Assembly: GCA_037903475.1 (NCBI GenBank)
Contig: JBAJFG010000643.1
Span: 2,914,001 to 2,978,000, forward strand
DNA from: Ancylostoma caninum
Taxonomy: Eukaryota > Nematoda > Chromadorea > Rhabditida > Ancylostomatidae
Length of the DNA stretch: 64,000 bases
Reading direction: 5' to 3'
Shown: piece after piece, positions 21,205 to 33,400 of the stretch
Numbering within the stretch: position 1 is the first letter of the stretch
How the letters are laid out: every line of letters starts with the position of its first letter
Program-made: the position numbers and the translations under genes
The notes under the pieces: generated by a model
What the model saw: the letters and a program-made list of their open reading frames with translations, nothing else
Told to the model about the DNA's origin: nothing
Database searches by the model: none

Positions 21205-24200
21205 TAAGGCAGCATACTGAATACTCTAGGAAACTTTTTTTACCTGCGGGTGATCGTGGTGGGCAGGTGAGTGCATGTTACAAACTTAGACTAAAAGTAA
21301 TAGCACTGCTGGCTAGTTGGTCATTTGAAATCTCCACAACTATAGCCAGATCTCAAGTCAGATCAAAGTTTTTCGCTAATAGAATCTGCCCTAACTTTAA
21401 TATTGTTTTACGTAACCTTGCGGTTGTAACTTTGTATACAACATTTGAGGAGCGTAGTCCTCGCTGTGCTGTCCCGTCTGAGCGGTCGACCATCTCTATC
21501 CTGCTCCTAACTACCATTATCACTGAGGAAAAAAGACTCTGAGCACGATAAGGGGTGGGCCACCGTCGGTCGTGTGCTCACTTCTCCAGCAGTTCGCATA
21601 CAACGGGAGCGCAAACGCGGGATGTATTCGCGGCAGAAGCTGGACACAAGGATTATTACTTTTATGCTGGAAATCCGTTCTCCCAGAGCGACAAAGATAG
21701 CTTGAAGACAAGAAAATTCAAGCAATAGTATCGAAACGACGACATGGACGTATGGAGATGCAAACCGCTGGACTCTTCGCAAGTTTAGTACGATATCAAC
21801 CGTAGAGTTACGATGTAGAGAATGAATAAAGAATTCGAGAGCTCATCCACAATTCGTCAAAGCAAATGTGGCACGAAATTCGCTAAAGACAAAGAACAAG
21901 TTGTGCATGAATACGGATCTGAAACTCGAAAGAACTACAGCTCTTATACCCGAGGAGAACGAATACAATGCAAATCGTGCAAAGCCACAACATGTGGTCT
22001 CACTTTCAACATCGAATAGAATATAGCTCATTGTTCTTTATGTGTGAGACCGTCCAGTACGTGCAGTGAGGAGAATGGTGAAACAATAGAGATTGCTTAT
22101 CCGACCAGCAATCCACCCCCCACCGACATTTAAACACCTATCATCACACGTATCAATGAACAGGGAGGGCAAAACTGTGAATAATATACCGATGGAAAAT
22201 TGCCAGCTTCTTTCCTAGCTCTAGCCATTTCATTACAGTCTTATTCTAAAAATAGCAGAGTAAGGGTGAAGGTAGCATTTACTTAACAAGCTAATCTGTG
22301 CTTAGATGTAGTTAAAAGCATGTAATCACTCATCATCTGGCTTCAAATTCGAAAGACTCACTCAGTATTTCCTAGCAGATATTGTGACTGCTGCGAACGT
22401 TCATACGCTTATGAAGAGGTCACTATTCAACGTTAAGATTGACGTCTGAAGAAGGCGCTAGTCAACAGACACTTAAGATTGCCTCAGTTTACCGACTGAG
22501 AATGAACCATAGTTGTTTACGCACCCTTGTATTAGAGACTCGATCAAAGATGGCTGCATGCCCTTCTGCTGATTAATTATTTGATTATTTCATGTACTGA
22601 AGGTGTGCTTCCTCGTCAATAACACAAGCGTAGGAAGACTTCTGGGAGAATTTTCATAAGCAGTTGTAACAGCGACTGATAAACTGTCACGGAGTTTCCG
22701 CAGGTCTGGTTTAGCTGTATCAGTAAACGCTCCTACAACGCTGATCAAAGGTCGTTCGTGTTCTCCATATCCACGCTATCAGCAGTAACCACGTGGAAAT
22801 CCAAGGGCTGAGGTAGCCATCGCAACTTCTGCATTCGTGAACATTCATTCATTTTAGTGCTCAGCACCAATTTCCATGCACAAATCCAAGATACACGCAC
22901 ACAGCGCTTATGACGGGCCTTGAACAAACCATGAGCATCTTCAAGGATGCACAAGGTACTAGAACTTTGACGTTCGATTTTGAATGATACATGGGTATCA
23001 AAAAGTTTCCGACCTCGACCTGTTCCATCCCTTTTTTTTCAAAACTTCAAAAGCGGTCGCGTAGTCTGAAGTCTTTGAAGTCAGCATGCCACGTTTCATA
23101 TTCTCTTCATATTCATATTCTCTGACTCGTTCAGAAATGATGGCCCTTTTTTCTAGCCTAACCATGGTGAGTTTCACATGCTTCTCGACAGCACACCCGT
23201 CCACAAATCAACAGTTTCGATTGCTGCCACACCAGAACACAGATTCGAATAATTGAATCACACATCCCATAGTCTGAGCCTAGCGCCCAGCAACTATTAA
23301 CTGCTATGAAATGTGGAGCAGCATCTTCTAGCAATGAACTTCAGGATCGAAAATGAGCTGAAGTCGGCTTTTGGAAGATACTCTGTCTCCTGTGATAAAA
23401 AAGTCTTTGAATGGTGCAAAAAATTGAAATTAAGCTAAGAAGTGTTATAGTGTTCGAGTGAACTATATTTTGCTATAACGAAATTTCGTCGCTGTAGATC
23501 TTTTGGAAGTAGTTTTTGATACCCCTATAAAGATCTACTGCTGTGATGAGATCCTACTGTTGCTTCTGAGCTTTAAGGCTATAGAAGGGAGTGAAGATCA
23601 GGAAAATAGTAAGAAATTAGTGTAGGTTTCTCCACTTGGTACTTCAAAACATTTCGAACTTCGAGCATTCTATCAAAATTTTTGATGCCTGGAGGGTAGA
23701 GCGATCATCATTTCCGATCCGGAGAGTAAAGTACTCTAAGACAGGAGTTCAAGGTGGAGACGGTAAACTCGAAAGACAGCGCCCCGACGAACAGAATTTT
23801 AACTAAACAAATAGTCAAGGGATTGATTTTTTTTTTGAAATTTAAAGCATTTCCAGGGATACAAGTTTATGGAATATTGAGCGACTGAAAATAGTAAGAA
23901 TCTCCAGTTATTTGATACTTTCAATGTCGACAACTTCGTTCTCTGCTGGAAGATATGTACGTACGTAAAATACGTAAAATCCAGAGAAAATTGTCATCTG
24001 ATTCAGGCGGAGCACGCCTTCATTGCTAATCAGCTGCGTCGACCGAGTCTCCACCATATTCAGATTCATAATTCATGCAGAGGATATAAAAATCGAGAAA
24101 AAGATTTCGAGAGTTGCAACAAGAATTGACGAAGGATTCCGGTAATGCAACGCAAGACCATGTGTATAGGAGTAAACAATATCTTCGTAGCCTCATAACC

Positions 24201-24360
24201 TCTTACACTCCCTAGAGGCTGTATGCCATAGCAATCTGCCTTAATGGGGCAGGAAAATTATTTGATATCGTGACCGTGAGGGAAAAGCTAATGGTTAGCT
24301 GCAACACTATCAGCTGATTCAAATTAGGTTGGTGCAGAAATAATGCTCGTTTTAAAACCT

Positions 24361-24716
24361 TTACTTCCAAACCCCATAACTCGCTTCAGAATCAATTATT
24401 TCAAAAAGCTCAGGATCATTGTAATGCGCAGATCTTTGGCAATAAGCTAGCTGTTCTATGGTGACCAAATATTTCAAATTGGGCCTTCTAGTGTCGACGA
24501 ACGCGCAGAAGGCAATTTTAATGGCCTCATAGTATTCGAAAAAATTCTCCCAGGTGAAATCGTCTAGGTGTTTGACATAGCCGCTCGAATCTGTGGAGTG
24601 TCTGGTGTGCAGCATGTGGCTCGACGGTACTGTGTGGGAAGATGAAATCCGTTTTATTGAGCAGCTAGACGGTGTACCCAGCTTCGCTCGGGTGTTCAAT
24701 TTCTCCCGGCCATTTA
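24361..24716 (-). pseudogene. Mariner transposase C-terminal remnant
   Basis: The readable part includes HLDDFTWENFFEYYEAIKIA followed by a FVDTRRPN-like segment. Order and spacing resemble the C-terminal part of mariner transposases (KHLDNFL...AFQEFI...LVSRWQKCIDSNG). The catalytic aspartates cannot be aligned reliably. The frame continues into the nested MITE, which truncates it. Confidence 0.55.
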
Positions 24717-25089
24717 AAAGCAGCAGGAGCTGAAATCCTCGACTCCGAGCTGAGCTGTGGGTGATGAAGCACAGACTCAGCACATCATAAATGTGAAACG
24801 AACACAGACAATGATGGCTTATCTGCAGAGAAAATGGAACATTCGTCGGCGAACACGCCTGGCCGTGTTCGTGCGCGGACGAGTTTTCCCCGGCGCAAAA
24901 GTCATTGCGGTGCGTGGTTTGGCGCAAAGGGAAAACGAGATGCATTCAATTCACAGGGTTTTATGGCGGGACTATGCAGGTAAGCCATCATTGTCTGTGT
25001 TCCTTTCACATTTATGATGTGCTGAGTCTGTACATACTTCACCACCCGCAGCTCAGCTCAGAGGCGAGAATTTCAGCTCCTGCTGCCTT
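24717..25089. mobile_element. MITE with AAGGCAGCAGG ends, copy 1
   Basis: Long inverted arms begin AAAGCAGCAGGAGCTGAAAT and end with the reverse complement, flanked by TA (24715-24716 and 25090-25091). It is a close relative of 32736-33200, sharing CATAAATGTGAAACGAACAC and CGAACACGCCTGGCCGTGTT. No coding capacity is supported; open frames here are shadows of the palindrome. It lies within the mariner, so it inserted later. Confidence 0.8.
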
Positions 25090-26478
25090 TAAAGCTGATG
25101 CCAACATTTGTTGAACCAAAAAATCCTTTCGAGATGTTCATCATCTGGTGATCAGCTCAAGTGACCCTCCTTCACCCTGCTCCCCTTTCCTCAAAAAATG
25201 GGGTGAAGTTGCTTGACCGGTAAATAAATTCTTATAAAGTGCTTGCCTCATCCACGTTCACCGTTTCGGAAAGTCCCAGAAGGCACATTTTCACCGACCC
25301 GTGCACAAGAATGTCGAAAATCAATATAACAGATAAGTCGATATTTCGGTCAAAACGGTTATCATATCCGTGTTCAGCGCATTGAGATACCCCAGTAGAC
25401 ATGTCTTTACCACCCCGTGGTCAATGATAGCAAAAAATCAATAAAATCGATATAATCGTTAAGCCAATCGATAATCCCAGGTGCAAAGTAGCCTATACCC
25501 TCCGCCGGCCCCCGAAGAACCACCATGCAAAATTTGGTCCCGATCGGTTCATCCTCCGCGATTTCTATTCCGAACATACAAGAATACCCAAACATTCGCT
25601 TTTATATATACAGATGTCGGGCTCACGCAGTGGGGTTTCCGGTTCTTTTCAGAAGCATGTCAGAAGTACTTCTCGAGTGCAAGAAATCGCTGGGCCGTAA
25701 TGAAACAGTTTTGCAGCAGACACTCACAAAGTTACCGTAATCTTCATTTGTGCATTTTCGCTTACTGGCAGTGTTCCGGTGCTTCACCCTCGTCCAGCTG
25801 TTTAGCAGGGCCCTTTATGTTATCGTACAGGATCTGTCTTTTACCGTAAATCACAAAGCGATTGAGAAATGAGCCGCAGTTTCTTCAATACAAAGGGGTA
25901 AAGTAGATCTCTCAACGAGGATCGACTTGGTACTCATTCAGTTTGCGCGGCACTTACTCGTCGAGCTTTTTCATCCTCCCATTCATACCCAAGAAAGGGA
26001 TGGTGAGACAACGATTACAAGTGAGGTTCTGCAAAACCGTCTATGTTGTTTTGAATAGGTCTTCATTGATCACTGCCTTCAGCAGAGGGTCGCCAATCCG
26101 ATGTTAACTTACGCCACATTCCCTACTTTCGATGCAAGGCACAGCATGTCGAAAAATTCCGAAGCAGCTTCGTGGTATGCATTCGCTCACAATTCCTTAG
26201 GCAAAACTATGGTGGTGTTCCCAGCGGCTGTTGCTGTGATGCCGCTAAGTTTTAGTTCAGAGAAATGAATGTGGCAAAAATTCTGTTTTAGCATCTTTTG
26301 TCCCGAAATAAAAAATCAACAAAGATTTGAATTTCGTCCAAAATAGATATGGCGACTGAAAAGGCCAGGAAATTTGCTATGAACTTTATATAACTTCCCA
26401 TACAAGTGACAAGAAAGACCGAAAATTTTTTGAACCGGAAATGGTGCAAGAAAAACGCGCATTATTTTTCCACCAACC

Positions 26479-29248
26479 TAATATATGTACATTTAGGACT
26501 AGCTCATAGTGGAGTAATTTGATCTTAAATCATTATTGTTAGGCGAGAGAGGTATTCTTTATAGCACTAATCCTATCTGGTTTTGCATGAAAATTTTTGA
26601 AAAATCCATGACATGGAGATTAGCCTCATGTTCGTAGAATTCCAGAAAGCATTTCTTCCGCAGAACAATATTGCTGTCCTCAAAGCAGCGACAGACCAAG
26701 GAGTATAGCCAGTGTTTGTGTGGATTTCACATGAAACAAGGAATCCTACTAGATGACCGACCTTCGAAAACACATTAAAAACCTATATGAAAATAGAGTA
26801 CAACAAAGTAACATATGCTCCCCAAAAGCCTTTACGTGCACACTGGAGTCAGTCATGAAGGAAGTTCCTCGGAAAAGCGAAGAAATAGAATAGAAGGGCA
26901 AGAATGCAACAGGTACACCACACGTCTGCTCTAGCCAAGCATCAAAATGAGCAACGAGCTGGGCATAAAGCTCTCGAGACGAAGAAAAGCAGACAAAGCC
27001 GAATTGATGTTCTTTTTCTAAACGAGGGCATAGCATCACAAATTAAGAGCCACTTATTCTATTCCATACCAATGTGTCAACGCACAAACAAGGCTCGCAA
27101 GCAACAAGGAGAGGAAACCAAAAGCAACTGCTGGGATTAAGCAGGGCGCAACAGAAGAGGAACAAGGAAGTACGAAAAATGAACCAAGCCAACAAAATGT
27201 GTCCTATACATTAGGAAAAACGTATGCGGGACAAATTGCCAGAATAGAGGGCAATCCGTGGACGGTGCGAGTTCTCCACTGGTCTGTGGGGAACTTTATG
27301 GTCCACTAATAAATCGAATACTCGGGATTACTGCTTCAAAAACTAGGCGAAATGCGCGATAGTGGAGGGGAGATTGCTATGTAAGATCACCTGCTGCCCT
27401 TGCGTGACATTTTCCAACCGCTTTTTTTCACTCATTCATTTGATTATTTATGTAAGGGAACCCAAAAACAGTCCTAGCAAAGAAAATGAGAGAAGGTGAA
27501 ATCCTACACATTTTTCAGACAAGCCTGGATACCTCTTGTGAATAAACAAGATAATAAGCTTAGTTTTATCACACGAGGAGTAAACTAACGCCTTCGTTCG
27601 CAAAATCGGCGCTGTAAAAAGCACCGCAGGAAAAGGAAGCATTGAAGCTAAAATAAGTGAATGTACTCATCTCCCAACGCACTGCATTGCCTTTCCATTT
27701 GTAGGATAAAGCCAGAGTCCCAGATTCGCTACGAAATTTGTTTAATTAGAGGAGTGCTAACATCATTGGACACACGAAAACAATCGGAAATACAAGGCAG
27801 TGATTGCTTAGGAGCCAATCCAACAGCTGTGGTTTTATAGTTGTTGTCGGGCGAGTGGTAACAGTTATTGCTAATGAAACCGGTTACAACCTCTATTATT
27901 CTCTACTTTGCCAGATATTTGAAGCTAGCTCCAGAAAGATTAGGACAAAGCCGGTCAACTTTTTTCCTTGGAGAGCGAAACATGACTCGAGTCGAGGGTG
28001 GCAGACAATAGTGGCAGTAGAACGGAGCACACACAGCGGGATTACTAGAAGGACTGGTAAACCCTCATCCCATTGGAACAAGCCACTTTTTCTTCCTTGA
28101 CCAGTGACAAAATAAAGACGCAACGAATAAGACTGCATGAATGCTAGAGGCCAGAAATTTGATCACAACGCTATGCGATTTCCGTTAATTGCGCAAGAAA
28201 ATTTCCTTAGGAAAATGCAGCAACGAGGATTTATACGCCTGACTCCAAAAAAGCCATTGAATACATCGCCCAACATTAGAAACCGAGTCCTGCTGCTTTT
28301 CCGGATTTACTCTCCACTACTAGAGGACAACTTGGGAAATTGCAGAAGAGATGAGCACTTAAAGAGGGGTTGCCCAAGGATACACAGGATATTCTTGCAC
28401 CAACTCGTTATATCGCTTGGGAATAGAAAAAGATTATAAGATTTGGAAATAGACGTGTCCAAACCCAAATTTTGGCGCTAAATTGGAACTGAGTCTCTTT
28501 TTTTTCAGCAGAACAGGCTAAATTGTGAAGCTTTCGGAAATGTGTGGGATTTCTGGAATGTTGCTTGGGCAGCGAGAAATTCCCGTAGACGGTACGGCGA
28601 TGAAATCTTAAGGACCCCTCAACACTGCTTTCTCCTCAGGAGGTTCATGTGCTAGCCCAGTCGAGCTCATTGGAGCCTTGAACGCTGGCTGAGTGGAAGT
28701 CTATAAGCATGGCGCTTTCAAAACCTCAGTGATAGTATGACGGCGACATCGGACGCACGCACGCAGTGAGTACGCATCGATGCATTGTCGACAGCGTATC
28801 GACAACAAATTCAATTCGAACAAGGGTGATGAAGACGTCAAGAATTGTAGGACTCATGCAAACGTCGACGTATGTGCCATTGCATAACTAATTAGTAAAC
28901 ATGAGATCGTCTTACACTGGTCCACGCACGAGTATCGTAGACTTACTGCGAAGCTCTTAGCTTTCGAGCCACTTTGCTCTCGAATTCAACTGGAGGCAGA
29001 GAAAAATGACAAAGCAGCTGTTCGTCAGGACTCAACAGCTATATAACATTAATAAAACGTTATTTCCTCAACCTCTTTTGACTTTTTTTTCCAGAAATCA
29101 TAATAAATACTATTTATTAAGGTGAATTTCTACAGGTGATCGGGAATCACATTTGAATGAACTCTTCATGGCACATTTTAAATAGCTGAATAATACTACG
29201 ACTGAAGTATTGATTATGATAAGCTCTGGAATTGCAAAGAGTTGGGGG
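26479..29248. other. Stretch without intact genes, downstream of GCLM
   Basis: Only a possible retrotransposon relic near 27217-27310 and scattered unsupported open frames were seen (for example 26904-27140 and 28137-28439). The 3' untranslated region of the GCLM gene probably occupies the last few hundred bases before 29249. Confidence 0.45.
27217..27310 (+). pseudogene. LINE (RTE-like) C-terminal relic
   Basis: The + strand reads KTYAGQIARIEGNPWTVRVL followed by HW, which resembles the (W/Y)AGHxxRxxxNRWTxxVxxW block near the C-terminus of nematode RTE-type reverse transcriptases. Stops lie on both sides and no polymerase motif is readable. It is tentative but a better match than the one at 18070. 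Confidence 0.35.
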
Positions 29249-32200
29249 TTAGTTCCGAATAAAATGAACAAGATATCCCTTCGCCGCCATCACAGAGCGG
29301 CTTCTGATCCAAATTGTATACCTAAAGACCGTATTCAAATTCAGCTCTATCATAGGTGCAAATCTTCTTACCTCGCGGCCCATTTGTTGGTTAAAGCCGT
29401 TCCGAGACCAGTTATTTTGTTAGTAGAATCAAATACCTAGAAAAGAGAAAAAAAAAGAAATTATGGAAACTAGTAGGGACATTTGTATAAAAAATGATGA
29501 TCAAGTGCCTTACTGACATCAGCATCGAGGCACAGGTTCCTAGGATCGTTATGAGTAAGAAGTTGAATGTCATGACTCTTCGCATATTCTACCAACTCTT
29601 GAGGGACCTGGAAATTTGCATAAACTTCATTGTGAAATGCCATAGAAAATCATATTTTCTCTCTCAAAAAAAGAAAAGATGAAAAGCATAGAATGATGTG
29701 GAGGAAAAAATTCACAAACAAAAGATATGAGGTTTTTTGTGAGGTATTCTGCATTCATCTGCTTCTGAAGGACCGGAAAATTTCTACAGAATAACCAGAT
29801 CCCGTGTCAGAGGTAGTCCACTCAAAATTCCACTGACTCAGCCGAAAAGGAACGTCAGGACGAGATCATTTACAAATCGCGCCGGTAGCGGCCGGCTATC
29901 TTCGAATAGCAAAAACTTTTCTCCGCCCGTCACACTGAGTCAGTTCAAACGCAGTGTGAGGAGCATTTTGTTGAAGTATGAAGTTTCTTCGTTTTTTTTT
30001 TTGAAATCGGCTTTGGAAAAAAAAATGGTTCCATTTTCTAAGGATTTTATCGCTGTACTCATCATTTCGCTGCTTTATTTACTGTTCTTTTTTTCCTTTT
30101 TATTTATCCATAGTGGTGTTTCGTAACGTTTGCCTTCAGCAAGTGTAATAAACTCATACTTAAGTACTTATGTCATGTAAGCAATACTGAACACACTTAC
30201 CGCACAGCAGCCATCTATACTATAGTGATCAATCGTTGGTGGGTGCTCTTTTGCCGCATCACATAATAATCTCAATCGGTCCACATCGAGATCGGAAACT
30301 CCTAAACAAAATAATTATTGTAGACGATGTGAAGGTGTTTTGGAAACAGCGAACAGATACAGTCAATTCAGACTAATTGTAATTCGTATCGGTGAGATCA
30401 TTGAGTAGGATAAGGTCGCTTGCAACCCATATCAAGCATGTTCGGTGGCTCATAAACCACACAGCCTACCCAGAATTTACAGCACGGTCACAAATCTATC
30501 ATATATCTCTGGTCCCCTAGACTTCGCCAGTTTCCCCCATTTTTCATCGGTTCCGAACAATTTTTGGAAACGGCTCACAGTGCTAAATAGCAACAAAGGC
30601 GTCACTTATGGTTGATGCGTGTCGAATTTTACGCGTCGGCCCAAAATTTCACGAAGTTTCCGTGTTGTTTCGATGCGGCGAATATAGAAACGCGTTTTGT
30701 TCGCGCAGCTGTCGCTGCAACGGAACTAGGAATTCTGCACTGTATCTCGAAGCGTCAAATTCGACGCTCAGTATTCATAAATGACGCCATGAGCATTTCC
30801 ACACCGCTAGCTACGTCACGGTGCGAAACAACATAGATAACGGCGAAACGCCGCATCAACAAGAATTACGAAAAAGTCTGCAGGAACCATGTGATGAGAA
30901 CCTCAACATCATTACCTACACATCCACAATATTCAACTTGATACGAGTGAATAAAACTTGCCTGTTGTATGCACAACATCCTTCTCAACTAGTTGTTCCA
31001 CAGCATCCCATATTGGAATAACTTTCTGCAGCCAGGCCTCATCAGATAAGTCCTTAAATCGCCAGGTGGTAGAAATTTTGGAAAGAAAAGATATTTCTCA
31101 CTGATTTTCTCTACTCAAATAAGATAAGCGTTACAGGGTTTGACTTAAAAACTGTGAAAGCTGCCATTAAATTCACGAGTAAACCATTTTCAAAGAGCTC
31201 TCATGGTAAGAAAGCTGCGATAAACATAAACATGCCTCAACGGAATTCGACTACTATACTAAACGAATTAAAAAAAAAAGAAATCCACAAGGGATTCCCT
31301 CTGAATTGAGGTGAGTTATCTCAGAAGATCTGCTGGCAGACCCCCTTTTGACAAGTCATCTTTCGTAACAGAGGAAATATATCCGTTTGACCATGGGAAC
31401 TTCTTTGCAAACGACAATGATAATAGCTCCACAAAAGCTATACAGTGGCAGTTCCATCCATGCAGCGAACTTCAGCTTAGAAACATACTCATACCGCAAC
31501 GTGTTATGAAAATATAGACTACATAGGCGTTTGTGATTTTATAAAAATTGCCGGAAAAATCAAAGAAATAGAGGAAAAACCAGTAAATATCTATTTACCA
31601 CTGATTCGTCGTACGGAAACGACACTATAAGCTGTGAAAGTGTTCCCAACTGCAACGTTTCTAGAGTCACACGAACAGCTTCTCGCACGTCTTCGGCAGA
31701 AAATGCTGTTAGGCAGACCTAAACATTTCATAACCATTTTGCTAATATATCATTTAGAAATCCATATCTTGTGTCACCTTTAACGACGTTTTCACATCAA
31801 TTTCTGCATGTTGTAATACTTCCGTGGTAGGTGAGAATACACTTTCAGTCATACGAAATACGGTTTTCTGAGCAGCCAAGTGTTTAAAGGCGGCAGAGAT
31901 CTCCGCTGACGAGTTCTTGTGACGACGAGTGACTAGCTGAAAGTCTTAACTTAAAGAAAACAACAAGCAATAGCAAAGTGCTGAATCAAACGTATTTCCT
32001 CCCTGTCCTCCAGTTTTAACATTTCCCACTTCTGACAACAATTGCAGGAATCAGGTAAAGTAAGGTAAGAAGATAAGAGGGCTCAGCTCAGTTCAAAAAT
32101 TTGAGATTTCAGAGTTTTCGGGCTCCAATTATCAAAAAAGTGAGTATTTATTTACTACGCCAAGGGCGCACATTCATTTGAACAGAAAATAACACTTGAA

Positions 32201-33394
32201 CTAAACTAAAACAAAATACCACAGGCAGATGATATCTTATGAAAGTACGGCGAACTCAAAAAAAAAAAGAAAAAAAAAGAATTCAAATGGAAGAACAGGC
32301 GAGTACTCAATATTTCGGCTAATTTTACACAAGCTCATACCCAAACATGAAGTGAGTGATTACGTGGTTAGTGAATAGTGAAAGAGAATATATTCGCAAC
32401 CGTTTAAAGGGCAATTTATACTGGATGCGTGCGACTGATGCGCGTGCGTCTATATGGTGAAGAATAGGGCCCAGTCGCATTGAAGTCGCATCGCAGTCGC
32501 AGCTCAGACGCACGAGTTCACGGCCTCGCGGCGGCCGCGCGTTCTTTTCATTGAGGATGCACATGCCGTGTTGACCGGTCTTCATGCAAAATCCTTTCCA
32601 AATGGATGCGTGCGACTGATGCGCGACTGACGCACGCAGCTGGTATAAATTACCCTTAAAACAGCAGCTGAGAAGAGCGAAAATTTGGCGAAAATGCCTG
32701 CGGCCTTGTTTAAAAACAGTGTTTCGATTCAGTTAAAGGCAGCAGGAGCTGAAATCCTCGACTCCGAGCTGAGCTGTGGGTGATGAAGTACAGACTCAGC
32801 AGATCATAAATGTGAAACGAACACAGAAAATGATGGCTTACCTGCAGAGAAAATGGAATATTCGTCGCGAACACGCCTGGCCGTGTTCGTGCGCGGACGA
32901 GTTTTCCTCGCGGCAAAAGACATTGCGGTGCGTGGTTTGGCGCAAAGGGAAAACGAAATGCATTCAATTCGGAGGGTTTCATGGCGGGACTCGGCCAAAA
33001 CCACGCGCCGCAATGGCTTTCGCGCCGGGGAAAACTCGTCCGCGCGCGAACACGGCTAGGCGTGTTGGCGAAGAATGTTCCATTTTCTCTGCAGGTAAGC
33101 CATCATTGTCTGTGTTCGTTTCACATTTATGATGTGCCGAGTTTGTACTTCACCACCCGCAGCTCAGCTCAGAGTCGAGAATTTCAGCTCCTGCTGCCTT
33201 TAATCCGGTCTTTCCTACTAGTACCTGAATTCGAGAAAGAAAACAGTGCTAGAAAACAAAAAATCGTTCATCATACTTCGAAACGGGTAACACATTCTGA
33301 TGAAAGCAAATTTTGCAGGTACTCTTACCTCTAAGTAATTGTTCAAGTTTCCAGTATGTACAGTAAATGAGCTCCCTGGTAGTATAGGAGGCAT
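29249..33394 (-). CDS. gclm: Glutamate-cysteine ligase modifier (regulatory) subunit
   Basis: GCLM binds the catalytic subunit of glutamate-cysteine ligase, the rate-limiting enzyme of glutathione synthesis in the cytosol, and relieves its feedback inhibition. Eight - strand exons join in phase: 33394-33329, 31936-31778, 31718-31599, 31052-30962, 30301-30201, 29607-29518, 29436-29372 and 29321-29249, giving 254 residues (human 274). Landmarks match the family: VHTGNLNNY (13-21), LIVSFPYDES (about 105-114), GVSDLD (146-151), DIQLLTHNDPR (192-202) and the end RYTIWIRSRS...AAKGYL. The fold is an aldo-keto reductase-like barrel (family knowledge). An acceptor-like TTTCAG lies just before the start codon, suggesting trans-splicing. 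Exon 4 ends in AG|GCAAGT, a GC donor. For exon 6 the donor at 29517 (GTCAGT) was chosen, because the one four bases later breaks the frame. Intron 1 holds two MITEs and intron 5 a dispersed repeat. Confidence 0.93.
29748..30165 (-). repeat. Dispersed repeat, copy B, in GCLM intron 5
   Basis: This is the inverted counterpart of 577-980, diverged by many substitutions and small indels but colinear. It lies wholly within the intron between the exons at 30301-30201 and 29607-29518. No terminal repeats or target duplications were identified. Confidence 0.7.
32408..32656. mobile_element. 249-bp palindromic MITE in GCLM intron 1
   Basis: The ends AGGGCAATTTATACTGG and GGTATAAATTACCCT are inverted repeats, flanked by TAA on both sides (32405-32407 and 32657-32659). 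It is the second copy of the family nested at 6229-6466, here in inverted orientation, and shares the GGGCCCAGTCGCA and ATGTTGACCGGTC-type internal blocks. A 3-bp TAA duplication fits PIF/Harbinger-type insertion. Confidence 0.85.
32736..33200. mobile_element. MITE with AAGGCAGCAGG ends, copy 2, in GCLM intron 1
   Basis: The ends AAGGCAGCAGGAGCTGAAAT and ATTTCAGCTCCTGCTGCCTT are inverted and flanked by TA (32734-32735 and 33201-33202). The arms are very long, so nearly the whole 465 bp can fold into a hairpin. It is a close relative of 24717-25089. Open frames on both strands are by-products of the palindrome. Confidence 0.85.
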
Positions 33395-33400
33395 GGTGCC

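Larger units (their letters stand above)
16720..24326. other. Gene-poor, repeat-rich stretch
   Basis: I could not support a gene here. It contains a reverse-transcriptase-like relic near 18070-18150, a MITE at 20799-21204, and isolated open frames (18479-18832 +, 117 codons; 22745-23204 -, two frames) without recognisable domains or consistent splice sites. The rest is AT-rich. Confidence 0.45.
24327..26478 (-). mobile_element. Decayed mariner transposon, interrupted by a MITE
   Basis: The left end TAGGTTGGTGCAGAAATAAT and right end ATTATTTTTCCACCAACCTA are inverted and match the well-known mariner terminus (TTAGGTTGGTGCAAAA type), with TA at both flanks (24325-24326 and 26479-26480). The - strand carries decayed transposase sequence. 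The C-terminal block is readable near 24361-24640 (HLDDF, then an ENFFEYYEAIKIAF segment and YLVTIEQLAYCQ), which parallels the end of mariner transposases. Stops and frame changes are frequent, so it is not active. A different element, 24717-25089, is inserted into the transposase region. Confidence 0.75.

Noticed and set aside
24757..25017. 86-codon + strand frame
   Set aside because: It lies in the MITE nested in the mariner, and the homologous frame in the other MITE copy has a different structure.
29514..29607. GCLM exon 6 ending at 29514 (GTAAGG donor)
   Set aside because: It leaves one extra base and the next exon then hits a stop at once; the donor four bases earlier (GTCAGT) keeps the frame and the family alignment.
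32776..33334. Overlapping 117-118-codon + strand frames
   Set aside because: They are by-products of the palindromic MITE 32736-33200; the same peptide pieces recur on both strands.
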